DNA from: Paludibacteraceae bacterium
GTDB taxonomy: Bacteria; Bacteroidota; Bacteroidia; Bacteroidales; Paludibacteraceae
Assembly: GCA_017541805.1 (NCBI GenBank)
Contig: JAFXYK010000049.1
Location: 1 to 40,261, forward strand
DNA length: 40,261 nucleotides
Direction of reading: 5' to 3'
Position 1 is the stretch's first letter; each line of letters opens with the position of its first letter. The position numbers were made by a program, and so were the translations under genes. Under the pieces are notes generated by a model. It saw nothing but the letters and a program-made list of their open reading frames with translations. It did no database searches and was not told where the DNA came from. This document shows positions 1-7,888 of the stretch, in pieces.

Positions 1-1115
1 ATAGCAGCACCGACTGCGACAACCTCGTCCGGATTAACGCCTTTGGACGGAGCTTTGCCAAAGAATTTCTGAACGGCCTCCTGGATAGCCGGGATACGTG
101 TAGAACCACCTACAAGGATGATCTCATCGATATCAGCGGTTGTGAGTCCTGCGTTCTGCAGAGCAGTCCTACACGGCGCGATAGTACGTTGGATCAGATC
201 GTCGATGAGTTGCTCGAATTTAGCACGTGTCAGGGTCTTAACCAAGTGAGCCGGAACGCCATTGACAGGCATGATATACGGCAGATTGATTTCGGTAGAA
301 GTACCGGATGAAAGCTCGATTTTAGCCTTCTCAGCAGCCTCTTTCAGACGTTGCATAGCCATCGGGTCTTTGCTAAGATCGGCTCCGCCGTTATCGGACT
401 TAAACTCCTGAACGAGCCAGTCGATAATACGATGGTCGAAATCATCACCGCCAAGGTGGGTATCACCATCGGTAGCTTTTACTTCGAAGACACCGTCGCC
501 GAGTTCGAGGACAGATACATCGTGTGTACCACCACCGCAGTCGAAGACAACAATCTTCATATCCTTGTTGGACTTGTCAAGACCATAAGCCAGGGCCGCA
601 GCGGTCGGCTCGTTGACAATACGGCGTACGTTGAGACCTGCGATCTCGCCTGCCTCTTTAGTAGCCTGACGTTGGCTATCGTTGAAGTAAGCCGGAACGG
701 TGATGACAGCCTCCGTAACCTCTTGTCCGAGGTAGTCCTCAGCAGTCTTCTTCATCTTCTGAAGGATGATAGCCGAGATCTCTTGCGGCGTATAGAGACG
801 TCCGTCAATATCTACACGCGGAGTGTTATTGTCGCCCTTGGTTACCTTATAAGGAACACGCGCGATTTCGGACTGCAAGCGATCGTAGGTCTCACCCATG
901 AAACGCTTGATCGAATAGATAGTTTTGGTCGGGTTTGTGATAGCTTGACGTTTAGCAGGGTCACCTACTTTACGCTCACCGCCCTCGATGAATCCGACTA
1001 CAGAAGGAGTAGTACGTTTACCTTCAGCGTTCGCGATAACGATCGGTTCGTTACCCTCCATTACGGCTACACACGAGTTCGTGGTACCGAGGTCAATTCC
1101 AATAATCTTAGACAT
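1..1115 (-). CDS. dnaK: Chaperone protein DnaK (Hsp70), C-terminus cut by window edge
   Basis: Cytosolic ATP-dependent Hsp70 chaperone that works with DnaJ and GrpE. The minus frame is open from the ATG at 1115 to base 1, giving the first 371 residues; the family is about 640 long, so the substrate-binding domain is off the window. Visible ATPase motifs are [14 protein letters not shown] at the N-terminus, the phosphate-2 loop as [11 protein letters not shown] (the common form elsewhere is DLGGGTFDVS), [11 protein letters not shown], and the adenosine loop [10 protein letters not shown]. The start is supported by an AAAGGAA ribosome-binding site 7-13 bases upstream. A possible promoter lies at 1212-1242, and the 5' leader holds three CTAGANNN octamers. 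It is transcribed away from the dpp5 operon. Confidence 0.97.
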   Translation of the reverse strand, partial: MSKIIGIDLGTTNSCVAVMEGNEPIVIANAEGKRTTPSVVGFIEGGERKVGDPAKRQAITNPTKTIYSIKRFMGETYDRLQSEIARVPYKVTKGDNNTPRVDIDGRLYTPQEISAIILQKMKKTAEDYLGQEVTEAVITVPAYFNDSQRQATKEAGEIAGLNVRRIVNEPTAAALAYGLDKSNKDMKIVVFDCGGGTHDVSVLELGDGVFEVKATDGDTHLGGDDFDHRIIDWLVQEFKSDNGGADLSKDPMAMQRLKEAAEKAKIELSSGTSTEINLPYIMPVNGVPAHLVKTLTRAKFEQLIDDLIQRTIAPCRTALQNAGLTTADIDEIILVGGSTRIPAIQEAVQKFFGKAPSKGVNPDEVVAVGAA

Positions 1116-1156
1116 AGTATAGTTCCTTTCTTTTAAATTTGCGATTTTTTAGTTTT

Positions 1157-1180
1157 CTAGACCTCTAGATCTCTAGAAAT
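1157..1180. repeat. Octamer array CTAGANNN x3 in the dnaK leader
   Basis: Three exact-phase 8-bp units, each starting CTAGA and followed by three variable bases, lie 42-65 bp upstream of the dnaK start codon, in its predicted 5' untranslated leader. The same unit recurs four times just before the DUF58 gene (29532-29563). The function is unknown. Confidence 0.75.
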
Positions 1181-1211
1181 CCAGTCGCTTTGAATAAGAC
1201 AAATCTTGTGC

Positions 1212-1242
1212 CAAAGGGATTTTGGCAGAAAAGGACTGACAA
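1212..1242 (-). promoter_or_regulatory. Probable dnaK promoter with an overlapping dyad
   Basis: On the minus strand there is a -33 TTG (1242-1240), a 20-bp spacer, and TCCCTTTG (1219-1212), one mismatch from the Bacteroidetes -7 consensus TAnnTTTG. The dyad CTGACAATTTGGCAG (1236-1250, 7-bp arms with one mismatch) sits on the -33, and TTTGGCAGAAAA is directly repeated at 1221-1232 and 1243-1254. No CIRCE (HrcA) element is seen. Confidence 0.45.
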
Positions 1243-1264
1243 TTTGGCAGAAAATGCGGAATTA

Positions 1265-1296
1265 TTTGCACATGTGAGATTTTTTTTGTACTTTTG
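1265..1296 (+). promoter_or_regulatory. Bacteroidetes-type promoter for dpp5
   Basis: TTTG at 1265-1268, a 20-bp spacer, and TACTTTTG at 1289-1296 match the Bacteroidetes sigma consensus. The predicted transcription start is near 1303, which fixes the gene start at 1316 and excludes earlier in-frame starts. The dyad CACATGTG (1269-1276) is just after the -33. Confidence 0.7.
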
Positions 1297-1315
1297 CACC
1301 GCAAAAGTTTGGAAC

Positions 1316-3442
1316 ATGAAAAAAACCATCTTGTTTATTATGGCAGCAATGACTTTGCTGGGCGCCGGGTGCGCGAAGAAAGAAATGAAAGAGTCCGCGA
1401 ATGATGCAGGTAAGGCACCGATCACGAAACCGCAGATCACCATCGAAGGCGGTCGTTTGACGCCGGAAGGTTTATGGGCGATGGGCCGTATCGGCAGCGT
1501 GAAGAGTGATATCGAGACGGGGTTGTTAGCGTATACCGTCAGTTATTACAGTGTGCAAGAGAACCGCTCCACAACCTGGATTCGTATCTGCAATCCGTTC
1601 GAAAACATGAGCGTGTGCGACGAGTTCGTCGGTTCAGAACCGGCTTGGTTCGGGAATAGCGGTTGTCTGGCTTATATGAAAGGCGGACAGTTGTATTTCC
1701 GTCGAGACGGCGAGGATGTGAAGGTAGATGGTGCGAATGATATTGACGGTTTCTTGTTGTCGCCTATGCGGGATAAGGTGATCCTTATCAAGCAGGTGAA
1801 GACCGTTCAGACGACCGCGGACAAGTATCCGGATCTGCCGTTAGCGACCGGACATATGCACGAGGATTTGATGTATAAGCATTGGGACGAGTGGACGGAA
1901 ACGGCACCGCAGCCGTTTGTGTGCGATCTGGAGATTGAATACTACGGTGAAGGGGAACGAATGAAGAGCGCGAAGGTGAATGAGGGTGTGAATATCTTGG
2001 AAGGTACAGCATTTGAGTGCCCAATGAAACCGTTTGGTGGCGTGGAGCAGTTGGCATGGAATCCGAATAATGAGGAGATTGCGTACACCTGCCGCAAGAA
2101 GACAGGCCTGGAGTATGCCGTGAGCACGAATAGCGATATATACCTTTATAATATACGCACGCGTGAGGAGCGAAATATCACGGAGGACAACAAGGGATAC
2201 GACACGAATCCGAGTTATTCGCCGGACGGCAAGTGGATCGCATGGCTGTCCATGGAGCGCGACGGCTATGAGAGCGATGAGAACCGTCTGATGGTGATGA
2301 ACATCGAGACCGGAGAGAAGCGGTTCATCAGCAAGTCCTTGGACTCCAACGTAGATGAATACGCTTGGAAAGATAACTCCACCCTGATTTTCAACGCCGT
2401 TTGGCACGGAACGATCGACCTCTACGAAGCGAACCTAAACGGCGGCATTCAACGCCTCACGGACGGGCAGCACGACTTAGGGCTGGGCGATGTCTCCGAC
2501 CACTATGCCTATATCTTAGGCCACTCCATGCGGCAAGCGAACGAGATCTATTGCGTGGACCTCAACGAGACGCCAAATAACCCCGACGGATTCCTGAGTC
2601 TGGTGCAGTTGACGCACGAGAACGATAATATCTACGATCAGATCGAGCGTTCTACCGTCGTGCCGCGCTGGCAGAAGACGACGGACGGCAAACAGATGTT
2701 GACCTGGATTATCTACCCGCCGCAGTTCGATCCGAACAAGAAATATCCGACGATCCTATATTGCGAAGGCGGCCCGCAGAGTCCTGTCTCGCAGTTCTGG
2801 TCCTTCCGTTGGAACTTCATGATGATGTCTGCCGGCGATTATATCATCGTCGCGCCGAACAGACGCGGTCTGCCCGGCTTCGGTAAGGAATGGAACGAAG
2901 AGATCAGCGGCGATTACGGAGGCCAATGTATGCGCGACTACTTGACAGCGATTGATGAGTTCTGCAAAGAGCCGTATGTGGACAAAGAGCACCTCGGTTG
3001 CGTCGGTGCTTCCTTCGGCGGATTCAGCGTCTATTGGCTGGCCGGACATCATAACAAACGCTTCAAAGCCTTCATCGCGCACGACGGCATTTTCAACATG
3101 GAGATGCAGTACCTCGAGACCGAGGAGAAATGGTTCGCTAACTGGGACATGGGCGGCGCATACTGGGAGAAAGACAACAAGATCGCACAGCGCACTTTCG
3201 CCAACAGTCCGCATAAGTTCGTCGATAAATGGGACGCACCAATCCTCTGTATCCACGGAGAGAAAGACTACCGCATCCTGGCGAACCAGGCCATGGCAGC
3301 GTTTGATGCGGCTAAGATGCGCGGCGTGCCGGCAAAACTGTTGATCTTCCCGGACGAGAACCACTGGGTCCTCAAACCGCAGAACGGCATCCTTTGGCAA
3401 AGAGAGTTCCGCGCTTGGCTTGACAGGTGGTTGAAAAATTAA
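1316..3442 (+). CDS. dpp5: S9 family dipeptidyl-peptidase, DPP5-like lipoprotein
   Basis: Serine peptidase of the prolyl oligopeptidase family that removes N-terminal dipeptides in the cell envelope. The product is 708 residues. The N-terminus has a lipobox LLGAGC, so it should be a lipoprotein. An N-terminal WD40-like beta-propeller (for example YDTNPSYSPDGKWIAW) is followed by an alpha/beta hydrolase domain with the catalytic triad Ser566 (GASFGGFS), Asp651 (GEKDYR) and His683 (ENHWV). Long stretches such as DLMYKHWDEW match what I recall of Porphyromonas gingivalis DPP5. The start at 1316 lies just after a clear promoter. The thioesterase gene follows after 5 bp, so the two are co-transcribed. 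DPP5 fits an amino-acid-fermenting, peptide-using lifestyle; the lipid anchor here is inferred from the lipobox. Confidence 0.93.
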   Translation: MKKTILFIMAAMTLLGAGCAKKEMKESANDAGKAPITKPQITIEGGRLTPEGLWAMGRIGSVKSDIETGLLAYTVSYYSVQENRSTTWIRICNPFENMSVCDEFVGSEPAWFGNSGCLAYMKGGQLYFRRDGEDVKVDGANDIDGFLLSPMRDKVILIKQVKTVQTTADKYPDLPLATGHMHEDLMYKHWDEWTETAPQPFVCDLEIEYYGEGERMKSAKVNEGVNILEGTAFECPMKPFGGVEQLAWNPNNEEIAYTCRKKTGLEYAVSTNSDIYLYNIRTREERNITEDNKGYDTNPSYSPDGKWIAWLSMERDGYESDENRLMVMNIETGEKRFISKSLDSNVDEYAWKDNSTLIFNAVWHGTIDLYEANLNGGIQRLTDGQHDLGLGDVSDHYAYILGHSMRQANEIYCVDLNETPNNPDGFLSLVQLTHENDNIYDQIERSTVVPRWQKTTDGKQMLTWIIYPPQFDPNKKYPTILYCEGGPQSPVSQFWSFRWNFMMMSAGDYIIVAPNRRGLPGFGKEWNEEISGDYGGQCMRDYLTAIDEFCKEPYVDKEHLGCVGASFGGFSVYWLAGHHNKRFKAFIAHDGIFNMEMQYLETEEKWFANWDMGGAYWEKDNKIAQRTFANSPHKFVDKWDAPILCIHGEKDYRILANQAMAAFDAAKMRGVPAKLLIFPDENHWVLKPQNGILWQREFRAWLDRWLKN

Positions 3443-3447
3443 GCATT

Positions 3448-4161
3448 ATGAAATACAGTTACGAATATAAGATCAAATACCAGGAGGTAGATGACAAGAA
3501 AAAACTCCGCTTGTACGACCTGGAGAATTACCTGCTGGAAGTTGCCGGAACGGTAGCCGACGAACTGGATTTCGGCATCGCGCGACTGCATCCTATGGGC
3601 CTGACGTGGATCATTACAAGGATGTCTATTGAGATGTACGAGTTACCTGCCCCCTGCGACACGATCCGCATCGAGACATGGATTGAATCCGACGCGCACA
3701 TGCTCAGCACGCGTGATTTCCGGATCTACAAAGGCGACACCCTGATCGGGCAATGCAAGTCCGTATGGGCGGTGCTGGACATGGAGAAACGCGAGATCGT
3801 CAATATCTTCGATCATCCGATGTTCGATGGGGCCATTGACGGCGAAGTGATAGACATGCCGCGCGTGCGTATGACGACGATCCCAGAACCGACAGGCGTC
3901 GTGGCCCACACCGTCGTTTATTCCGATCTGGATTATAACAAACACTGCAACAGCTGCAAGTACCTGCAAGCGATGTTGGATGCCTACCTGCCTGATTATT
4001 ACGGCAAGCCGCTCCGCCTGGACATCAACTACAGCAAAGAGGCCATGCTCGGCGAGATTCTGCAGACGAACTATCTGATCACAGACGACGGCGTGCAGTA
4101 TCAACTCAAGAACGAAGCCGGAGAAACCAGCTGCTCAGCCAAAATAACGATTAATGAATAA
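3448..4161 (+). CDS. Acyl-ACP thioesterase
   Basis: A 237-residue double hot-dog protein of the bacterial FatA/FatB-type acyl-ACP thioesterase family, expected to hydrolyse acyl-ACP to free fatty acid in the cytosol. The N-terminal hot-dog has the start YEYKIKYQEVD and the TWIITRMSIEM strand. The second hot-dog carries SDLDYNKHCNSCKYLQAMLD, which corresponds to the conserved SDxDxNxHxNsxkY active-site region. The start at 3448 is 5 bp past the dpp5 stop; an earlier in-frame GTG at 3427 would overlap dpp5 and is less likely. Its place in an operon with a peptidase and an NrdJ-like domain does not suggest a shared pathway. Confidence 0.9.
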   Translation: MKYSYEYKIKYQEVDDKKKLRLYDLENYLLEVAGTVADELDFGIARLHPMGLTWIITRMSIEMYELPAPCDTIRIETWIESDAHMLSTRDFRIYKGDTLIGQCKSVWAVLDMEKREIVNIFDHPMFDGAIDGEVIDMPRVRMTTIPEPTGVVAHTVVYSDLDYNKHCNSCKYLQAMLDAYLPDYYGKPLRLDINYSKEAMLGEILQTNYLITDDGVQYQLKNEAGETSCSAKITINE

Positions 4162-4176
4162 GAGAATTAGTGCATT

Positions 4177-4659
4177 ATGGAAATACAAGAAAACACCACG
4201 TTATTGAAACGTCCCGTTGAACTGGAATGCGACGTCGTGCGCTTCCAGAATCAGAAAGATAAATGGATCGCTTTTGTGGGCTTGAAAGAAGGCCGTCCTT
4301 ACGAGATCTTCACCGGCCTCGCCGACGATGAGATGGGTATCGCTCTGCCCAAGAGCGTGACGAATGGCAAGATCATCAAAGTGGTGCAAGCTGACGGCAG
4401 CAAGCGCTATGACTTCCAGTTTGTCAACACCCGCGGCTTCAAAACGACCGTAGAAGGACTGAGTTATAAGTTCGACCGTGAGTTCTGGAACTACGCGCGT
4501 CTGATCTCCGGCGTGTTGCGTTACGGCATGCCGATCGACCAGGTCGTACACATGATCAGCGGTCTGCAGATGGACAATGACTCGATCAACAACTGGACGA
4601 CCGGCGTCGCGCGCGTGCTCAAGCGCTACATTCCGGGAGAAGTCATCGAAGAGGAATAA
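4177..4659 (+). CDS. Stand-alone NrdJ C-terminal (TSCPD-like) domain protein
   Basis: A 160-residue protein resembling the C-terminal part of B12-dependent (class II) ribonucleotide reductases of Bacteroidetes. It has the RPVELECDVVRFQN entry, GRPYEIFTG (compare GRPFEVF in TSCPD domains), LPKSVTNGKII, RYDFQF, and the helix NYARLISGVLRYGMPIDQVV (compare EAISRLISLALRxGxPxEEI). The catalytic barrel and the C-terminal redox cysteine pair are absent; there is no CxxC. It lies 15 bp after the thioesterase gene and ends at a terminator. It could be an accessory or regulatory domain split from NrdJ or a relic; the clean frame, start and terminator favour a working gene. The family assignment is from memory of motifs. 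Confidence 0.7.
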   Translation: MEIQENTTLLKRPVELECDVVRFQNQKDKWIAFVGLKEGRPYEIFTGLADDEMGIALPKSVTNGKIIKVVQADGSKRYDFQFVNTRGFKTTVEGLSYKFDREFWNYARLISGVLRYGMPIDQVVHMISGLQMDNDSINNWTTGVARVLKRYIPGEVIEEE

Positions 4660-4660
4660 G

Positions 4661-4685
4661 AAAAGCCGGCGCTTGCCGGCTTTTT
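4661..4685. terminator. Bidirectional intrinsic terminator
   Basis: Stem AAAAGCCGGC / GCCGGCTTTT with a GCTT loop, followed by T's on the plus strand and preceded by A's. It sits between the converging ends of the dpp5 operon (stop 4659) and rng (stop 4689) and can serve both. Confidence 0.88.
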
Positions 4686-4688
4686 CTT

Positions 4689-6215
4689 TTACTTTTCTAC
4701 AATAAATCGGGTTTCTAACATTCCAAGGGATTGGTTCTCAATCACCTTCACGCCATACTTACGGCGCCATTGTTGCTTGAGTGAGTTCCACCAGCCGCGG
4801 CATACATACGCATAAACGTACGGGTGCAAGTGCAGTTGAAGGCCTCGCCCGTGCTCCGCATACTCCTGCTGGAGTTGTTCCTCAATCTGGTCCGTGAAGA
4901 GGATCGATGCTTGGATCTTACCTTTGCCTCCGCAGGTCGGGCAGGTCTCTTCCACTTGTGCTTCGACGGCAGGACGTACGCGCTGGCGCGTGATCTGCAT
5001 CAAGCCGAACTTACTGAGCGGCAGTACGTTGTGTTTAGCGCGATCGCGCTCCATCAGCTTGCGCACGTAGTCATACAACTGCTGTTGATGCTCTTTGGAA
5101 TCCATGTCGATGAAATCGACAATGATGATGCCGCCGATATCCCTCAATCGGAGTTGGTGCACCAATTCGTCTGCCGCGAGCATGTTGAATTGGTAGGCAT
5201 TCTCTTCCTGGTCCTCGTAGATTTTCTTGCTGCCTGAGTTGACATCAATGGAGAACAGTGCTTCGGTCTTGTCTATGATGAGGTAACCTCCGTGTTTAAA
5301 ACCGACCGTTCTTCCGAGTCCCGTCTTCATCTGGCGGGTGATGTCGAAATGGTCAAAGATAGGTTGCGTGCCCTGATAGAGCTTCACGATCTTCGCTTTC
5401 TCCGGCGCGATGAGTTGCAGATAATTCCGAACATCGTCATAGATGCCCTGGTCGTTAATCTGAATTGAAGTAAAATCCGGGTTGAGCACATCACGGATGA
5501 TACCGAGTGTACGTCCCATCTCTTCACTCACCAGGCTCACCGGGTCGCGTTGTTGTAGAATCTTGATCGTCTGCGTCCAGCGCTCCATGAGCAACTGGAG
5601 TTCATTGTCAAGCTCCGCGGCGCGTTTATCCTCCGCAACCGTACGAACAATGATGCCAAAGCCCGCAGGCTTGATAGAGAGCATCAATTGCTTAAGACGC
5701 TGGCGTTCCGCCTCGCGTTTAATCTTCTGGCTTACCATGACGCCGTCGGTAAAAGGAATAAGAACGATATTACGTCCCGCGATAGAGATCTCGGCGGTGA
5801 GGCGAGGACCTTTGGTGTTGATCGGTTCCTTGGAAACCTGTACCAGAATAGGGTCACCCACTTTGAGCACATCAGCTATCTGTCCTTCTTTGCCCACTTC
5901 GGGTTGACGCTGTGTCTTCGTGATCACAGGAATATGGCGCTTATCCGAAACGGCTTTGGTAACATACGTCTGCAGCGTACGAAACTGAGAACCTAAATCC
6001 AAATAGTGTAGAAAAGCTTCTTTCTCATGACCTACATCCACGAAAACGGCATTCAGCGCAGGCATCACCTTCTTGACACGACCGTAGTAGATATTACCCA
6101 CGGCGAAGTTGTCTTGGTCGCGTTTCTCACGCGCCACTTCTTGCAAGCGGTCATCCTCTGTCAGCGCTATAGCGATCTCCGTTGGCTGTACGTCAACAAT
6201 CATTTCGCTTTTCAT
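4689..6215 (-). CDS. rng: Ribonuclease E/G
   Basis: Endoribonuclease of the RNase E/G family (rRNA maturation, mRNA decay), 508 residues, the short RNase G form without an RNase E scaffold tail. An S1 RNA-binding region is at about residues 35-125 (VGNIYYGRVKKVMPALNAVFVDVG). Catalytic metal-binding aspartates are Asp324 (FSIDVNSG) and Asp367 (IIVDFIDM), and the zinc-link CPTC is at Cys425/Cys428. The start MKSEMIVDVQP at 6215 matches family N-termini; longer in-frame starts run back into the terminator hairpin. No promoter fits in the 29 bp between hairpin and start, so expression may depend on read-through from the HU/bS22-like operon. Confidence 0.95.
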   Translation of the reverse strand: MKSEMIVDVQPTEIAIALTEDDRLQEVAREKRDQDNFAVGNIYYGRVKKVMPALNAVFVDVGHEKEAFLHYLDLGSQFRTLQTYVTKAVSDKRHIPVITKTQRQPEVGKEGQIADVLKVGDPILVQVSKEPINTKGPRLTAEISIAGRNIVLIPFTDGVMVSQKIKREAERQRLKQLMLSIKPAGFGIIVRTVAEDKRAAELDNELQLLMERWTQTIKILQQRDPVSLVSEEMGRTLGIIRDVLNPDFTSIQINDQGIYDDVRNYLQLIAPEKAKIVKLYQGTQPIFDHFDITRQMKTGLGRTVGFKHGGYLIIDKTEALFSIDVNSGSKKIYEDQEENAYQFNMLAADELVHQLRLRDIGGIIIVDFIDMDSKEHQQQLYDYVRKLMERDRAKHNVLPLSKFGLMQITRQRVRPAVEAQVEETCPTCGGKGKIQASILFTDQIEEQLQQEYAEHGRGLQLHLHPYVYAYVCRGWWNSLKQQWRRKYGVKVIENQSLGMLETRFIVEK

Positions 6216-6244
6216 ACTTGATAGGGGTATTAAATAAATAAAAA

Positions 6245-6294
6245 AGCCTTGTGGCAACTTGCTCACACTTGAGCAAGCCTCTTGCCACAAAGCT
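6245..6294 (-). terminator. Two-tier hairpin terminator or attenuator upstream of rng
   Basis: An outer 9-bp stem TTGTGGCAA / TTGCCACAA (extended by AGC/GCT) encloses an inner 8-bp stem CTTGCTCA / TGAGCAAG with a four-base loop and a CCTC bulge. On the minus strand it is followed at once by GGCTTTTTTATTT, so it looks like an intrinsic terminator for the bS22-like gene. It lies only 29 bp before the rng start, so it may also attenuate rng or be an RNase processing site. Confidence 0.8.
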
Positions 6295-6306
6295 AAATGC
6301 CGTCAT

Positions 6307-6396
6307 TTACTTATGCTTATGACGATTCTTACGCAGGCGTTTTTTACGCTTGTGCGTCGACATCTTATGTCTCTTATGCTTCTTTCCGTTTGGCAT
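6307..6396 (-). CDS. Tiny AURKAIP1/COX24-domain (bS22-like) ribosomal protein
   Basis: A 29-residue, extremely basic protein: MPNGKKHKRHKMSTHKRKKR followed by LRKNRHKHK. This is the short conserved protein that Bacteroidetes genomes annotate as AURKAIP1/COX24 domain-containing, related to mitochondrial mS38 and bacterial bS22, so it is expected in the small ribosomal subunit. It lies 48 bp downstream of the HU gene on the same strand and is followed by the two-tier hairpin. Its small size makes automatic prediction likely to miss it. Confidence 0.88.
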   Translation of the reverse strand: MPNGKKHKRHKMSTHKRKKRLRKNRHKHK

Positions 6397-6444
6397 AATG
6401 AATAATGATTTAAAATGTTGTTATACTAATGTTATTTATTTCGA

Positions 6445-6720
6445 TTATTTATTGCACTCATCTTGGAATTCCTGAGCCGGCTTGAAGTGCGGAATCTTAT
6501 GTTCCGGAACGAATACCGTCGTCTGACGCGTGATATTACGAGCCATTTTCGCCTTGCGGGTCTTGGTCGTAAAACTACCGAAGCCGCGCAGGAAAACACT
6601 CTCACCGTTTGCCAAGTTACTCTTGACACCCGTCATAAAGGCCTCGACGATGGCGCTTACCGTCTTCTTGTCGTATCCTGTGGCCAGAGCTATTTCAGCA
6701 TTGAGTTCAGCTTTAGTCAT
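6445..6720 (-). CDS. HU/IHF family DNA-binding protein
   Basis: A 91-residue nucleoid protein that binds and bends DNA as a dimer. It has the N-terminal helices MTKAELNAEIALATGYDKKTV, the FLRGFGSFTTKTRKAKMARN signature, and a C-terminal strand ending in HKIPHFKPAQEFQDECNK. The start at 6720 gives the canonical N-terminus; an earlier in-frame start at 6774 lies on the predicted -7 element and is rejected. The gene is divergent from mutY and first in the HU/bS22-like/rng operon. HU and IHF subtypes cannot be told apart here. Confidence 0.94.
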   Translation of the reverse strand: MTKAELNAEIALATGYDKKTVSAIVEAFMTGVKSNLANGESVFLRGFGSFTTKTRKAKMARNITRQTTVFVPEHKIPHFKPAQEFQDECNK

Positions 6721-6771
6721 AAATATATATTGTTTTCGCGTTTCTAATGTGATTTCGAACAAAAAAGCGTG

Positions 6772-6803
6772 CAAAGTTACTATAAATAAATGAAATACGA
6801 AAA
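6772..6803 (-). promoter_or_regulatory. Promoter for the HU gene
   Basis: TAACTTTG (6779-6772, minus) matches TAnnTTTG, with a weak T-rich -33 at about 6802. The predicted start of transcription is near 6765, leaving a leader of about 45 nt. Confidence 0.5.
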
Positions 6804-6818
6804 TTTTTCACGAAAAAA

Positions 6819-6850
6819 ATTGCAAATTTGTGTTTTTTTTTGTAATTTTG
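6819..6850 (+). promoter_or_regulatory. Promoter for mutY
   Basis: ATTG at 6819-6822, a 20-bp spacer, and TAATTTTG at 6843-6850. The predicted transcription start near 6857 argues for translation from 6893 and not 6863, which would leave only a six-base leader. Confidence 0.65.
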
Positions 6851-6892
6851 TGCGGTTTTTTGATGTTTCGAACCCTAAAAAAGGCAAAATTG

Positions 6893-7888
6893 ATGTTCAA
6901 CTCGTTGTTTTATAGACGATTATACGAATGGTATGAAACCCAGCATCGCGTCCTTCCTTGGCGCGAGACGGATGACGCGTACGCCATTTGGTTGAGTGAG
7001 ATCATTTTGCAGCAAACGCGCGTCGCGCAGGGCATGGAGTATTACATGCGTTTCATCGCGCGCTGGCCGAACATCGAAACCTTAGCCGCAGCCGATGAAG
7101 CAGAGGTGCTGCGCGAATGGCAGGGATTAGGCTATTACAGCCGCGCACGCAACTTGCACAAAGCCGCACAACTGGTCGTTGCCAACGGATGGACGCCCTT
7201 CCCTACCCGCTTCGAAGACATCCGTTCGTTGCCCGGTATTGGCGACTATACCGCCGGCGCCATCGCTTCTTTTGCCTACAACGCGCCGTACCCGGCGATG
7301 GACGGAAATGTCTATCGCGTCGTAGCGCGACTGCTGGACATCGACGAAGCTTTCGACACGACGGCAGGAAAGAAACTGTTTCACCAGCATATAGAAACCA
7401 TCTTGGACCGGGAGAACGCCCGTCTGTTCAACTCCGCCATCATGGAGTTCGGCGCGCTGCAATGTACGCCGGTCCTCGGCGATAACTGCCAACAATGTCC
7501 GCTGCAGGAGTTCTGCTTGGGCTATGCCCATCATACGGCCGAACTGCTACCTATTCGCAAACCGCGACCTAAAGTGCGAGACCGCTGGTTCACCTATCAT
7601 ATCTATCTCTGCGGCGACAAGACGCTCCTTCAACGCCGCGAAGCCAAAGATATCTGGTATCACCTCTATGAGTTTCCCTGTACCGAAGAGCAAACGGAGG
7701 ACAAGTATCCGTTCACGCACGTCTTGTCTCATCAAAAGTTACATGCGCGCTTTCTCGTACATCGCGTACAAAAAATGCCGGAATTACCCGGCACCTTTGT
7801 CATTCATTGGGACGAACTCAATGATTATGCGCTTTCTCGATTAACGCTCCGAGCGCTTGATACACTTCGCACAGCTCTTCCGAACTAA
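6893..7888 (+). CDS. mutY: A/G-specific adenine glycosylase MutY
   Basis: Base-excision repair glycosylase that removes adenine mispaired with 8-oxoguanine; 331 residues. The HhH-GPD domain has Glu36 (LSEIILQQTRV) and catalytic Asp137 (MDGNVYRV) after the helix-hairpin-helix LPGIGDYTAG. The Fe-S cluster cysteines are 191, 199, 202 and 208 (C-x7-C-x2-C-x5-C); the first spacing is one residue longer than the x6 of E. coli MutY. A C-terminal Nudix-like recognition domain with DIWYHLYEFP follows. The start at 6893 is chosen from the promoter position. The last 71 bp overlap the convergent DUF2520 gene. Confidence 0.95.
   Translation: MFNSLFYRRLYEWYETQHRVLPWRETDDAYAIWLSEIILQQTRVAQGMEYYMRFIARWPNIETLAAADEAEVLREWQGLGYYSRARNLHKAAQLVVANGWTPFPTRFEDIRSLPGIGDYTAGAIASFAYNAPYPAMDGNVYRVVARLLDIDEAFDTTAGKKLFHQHIETILDRENARLFNSAIMEFGALQCTPVLGDNCQQCPLQEFCLGYAHHTAELLPIRKPRPKVRDRWFTYHIYLCGDKTLLQRREAKDIWYHLYEFPCTEEQTEDKYPFTHVLSHQKLHARFLVHRVQKMPELPGTFVIHWDELNDYALSRLTLRALDTLRTALPN

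Noticed and set aside
351-1136. Long open frame on the plus strand opposite dnaK
   Set aside because: It is the antisense shadow of a certain dnaK frame; its translation resembles nothing and it has no promoter or ribosome site.
1116-1315. CIRCE element or HrcA site upstream of dnaK
   Set aside because: No TTAGCACTC-N9-GAGTGCTAA-like sequence is present.
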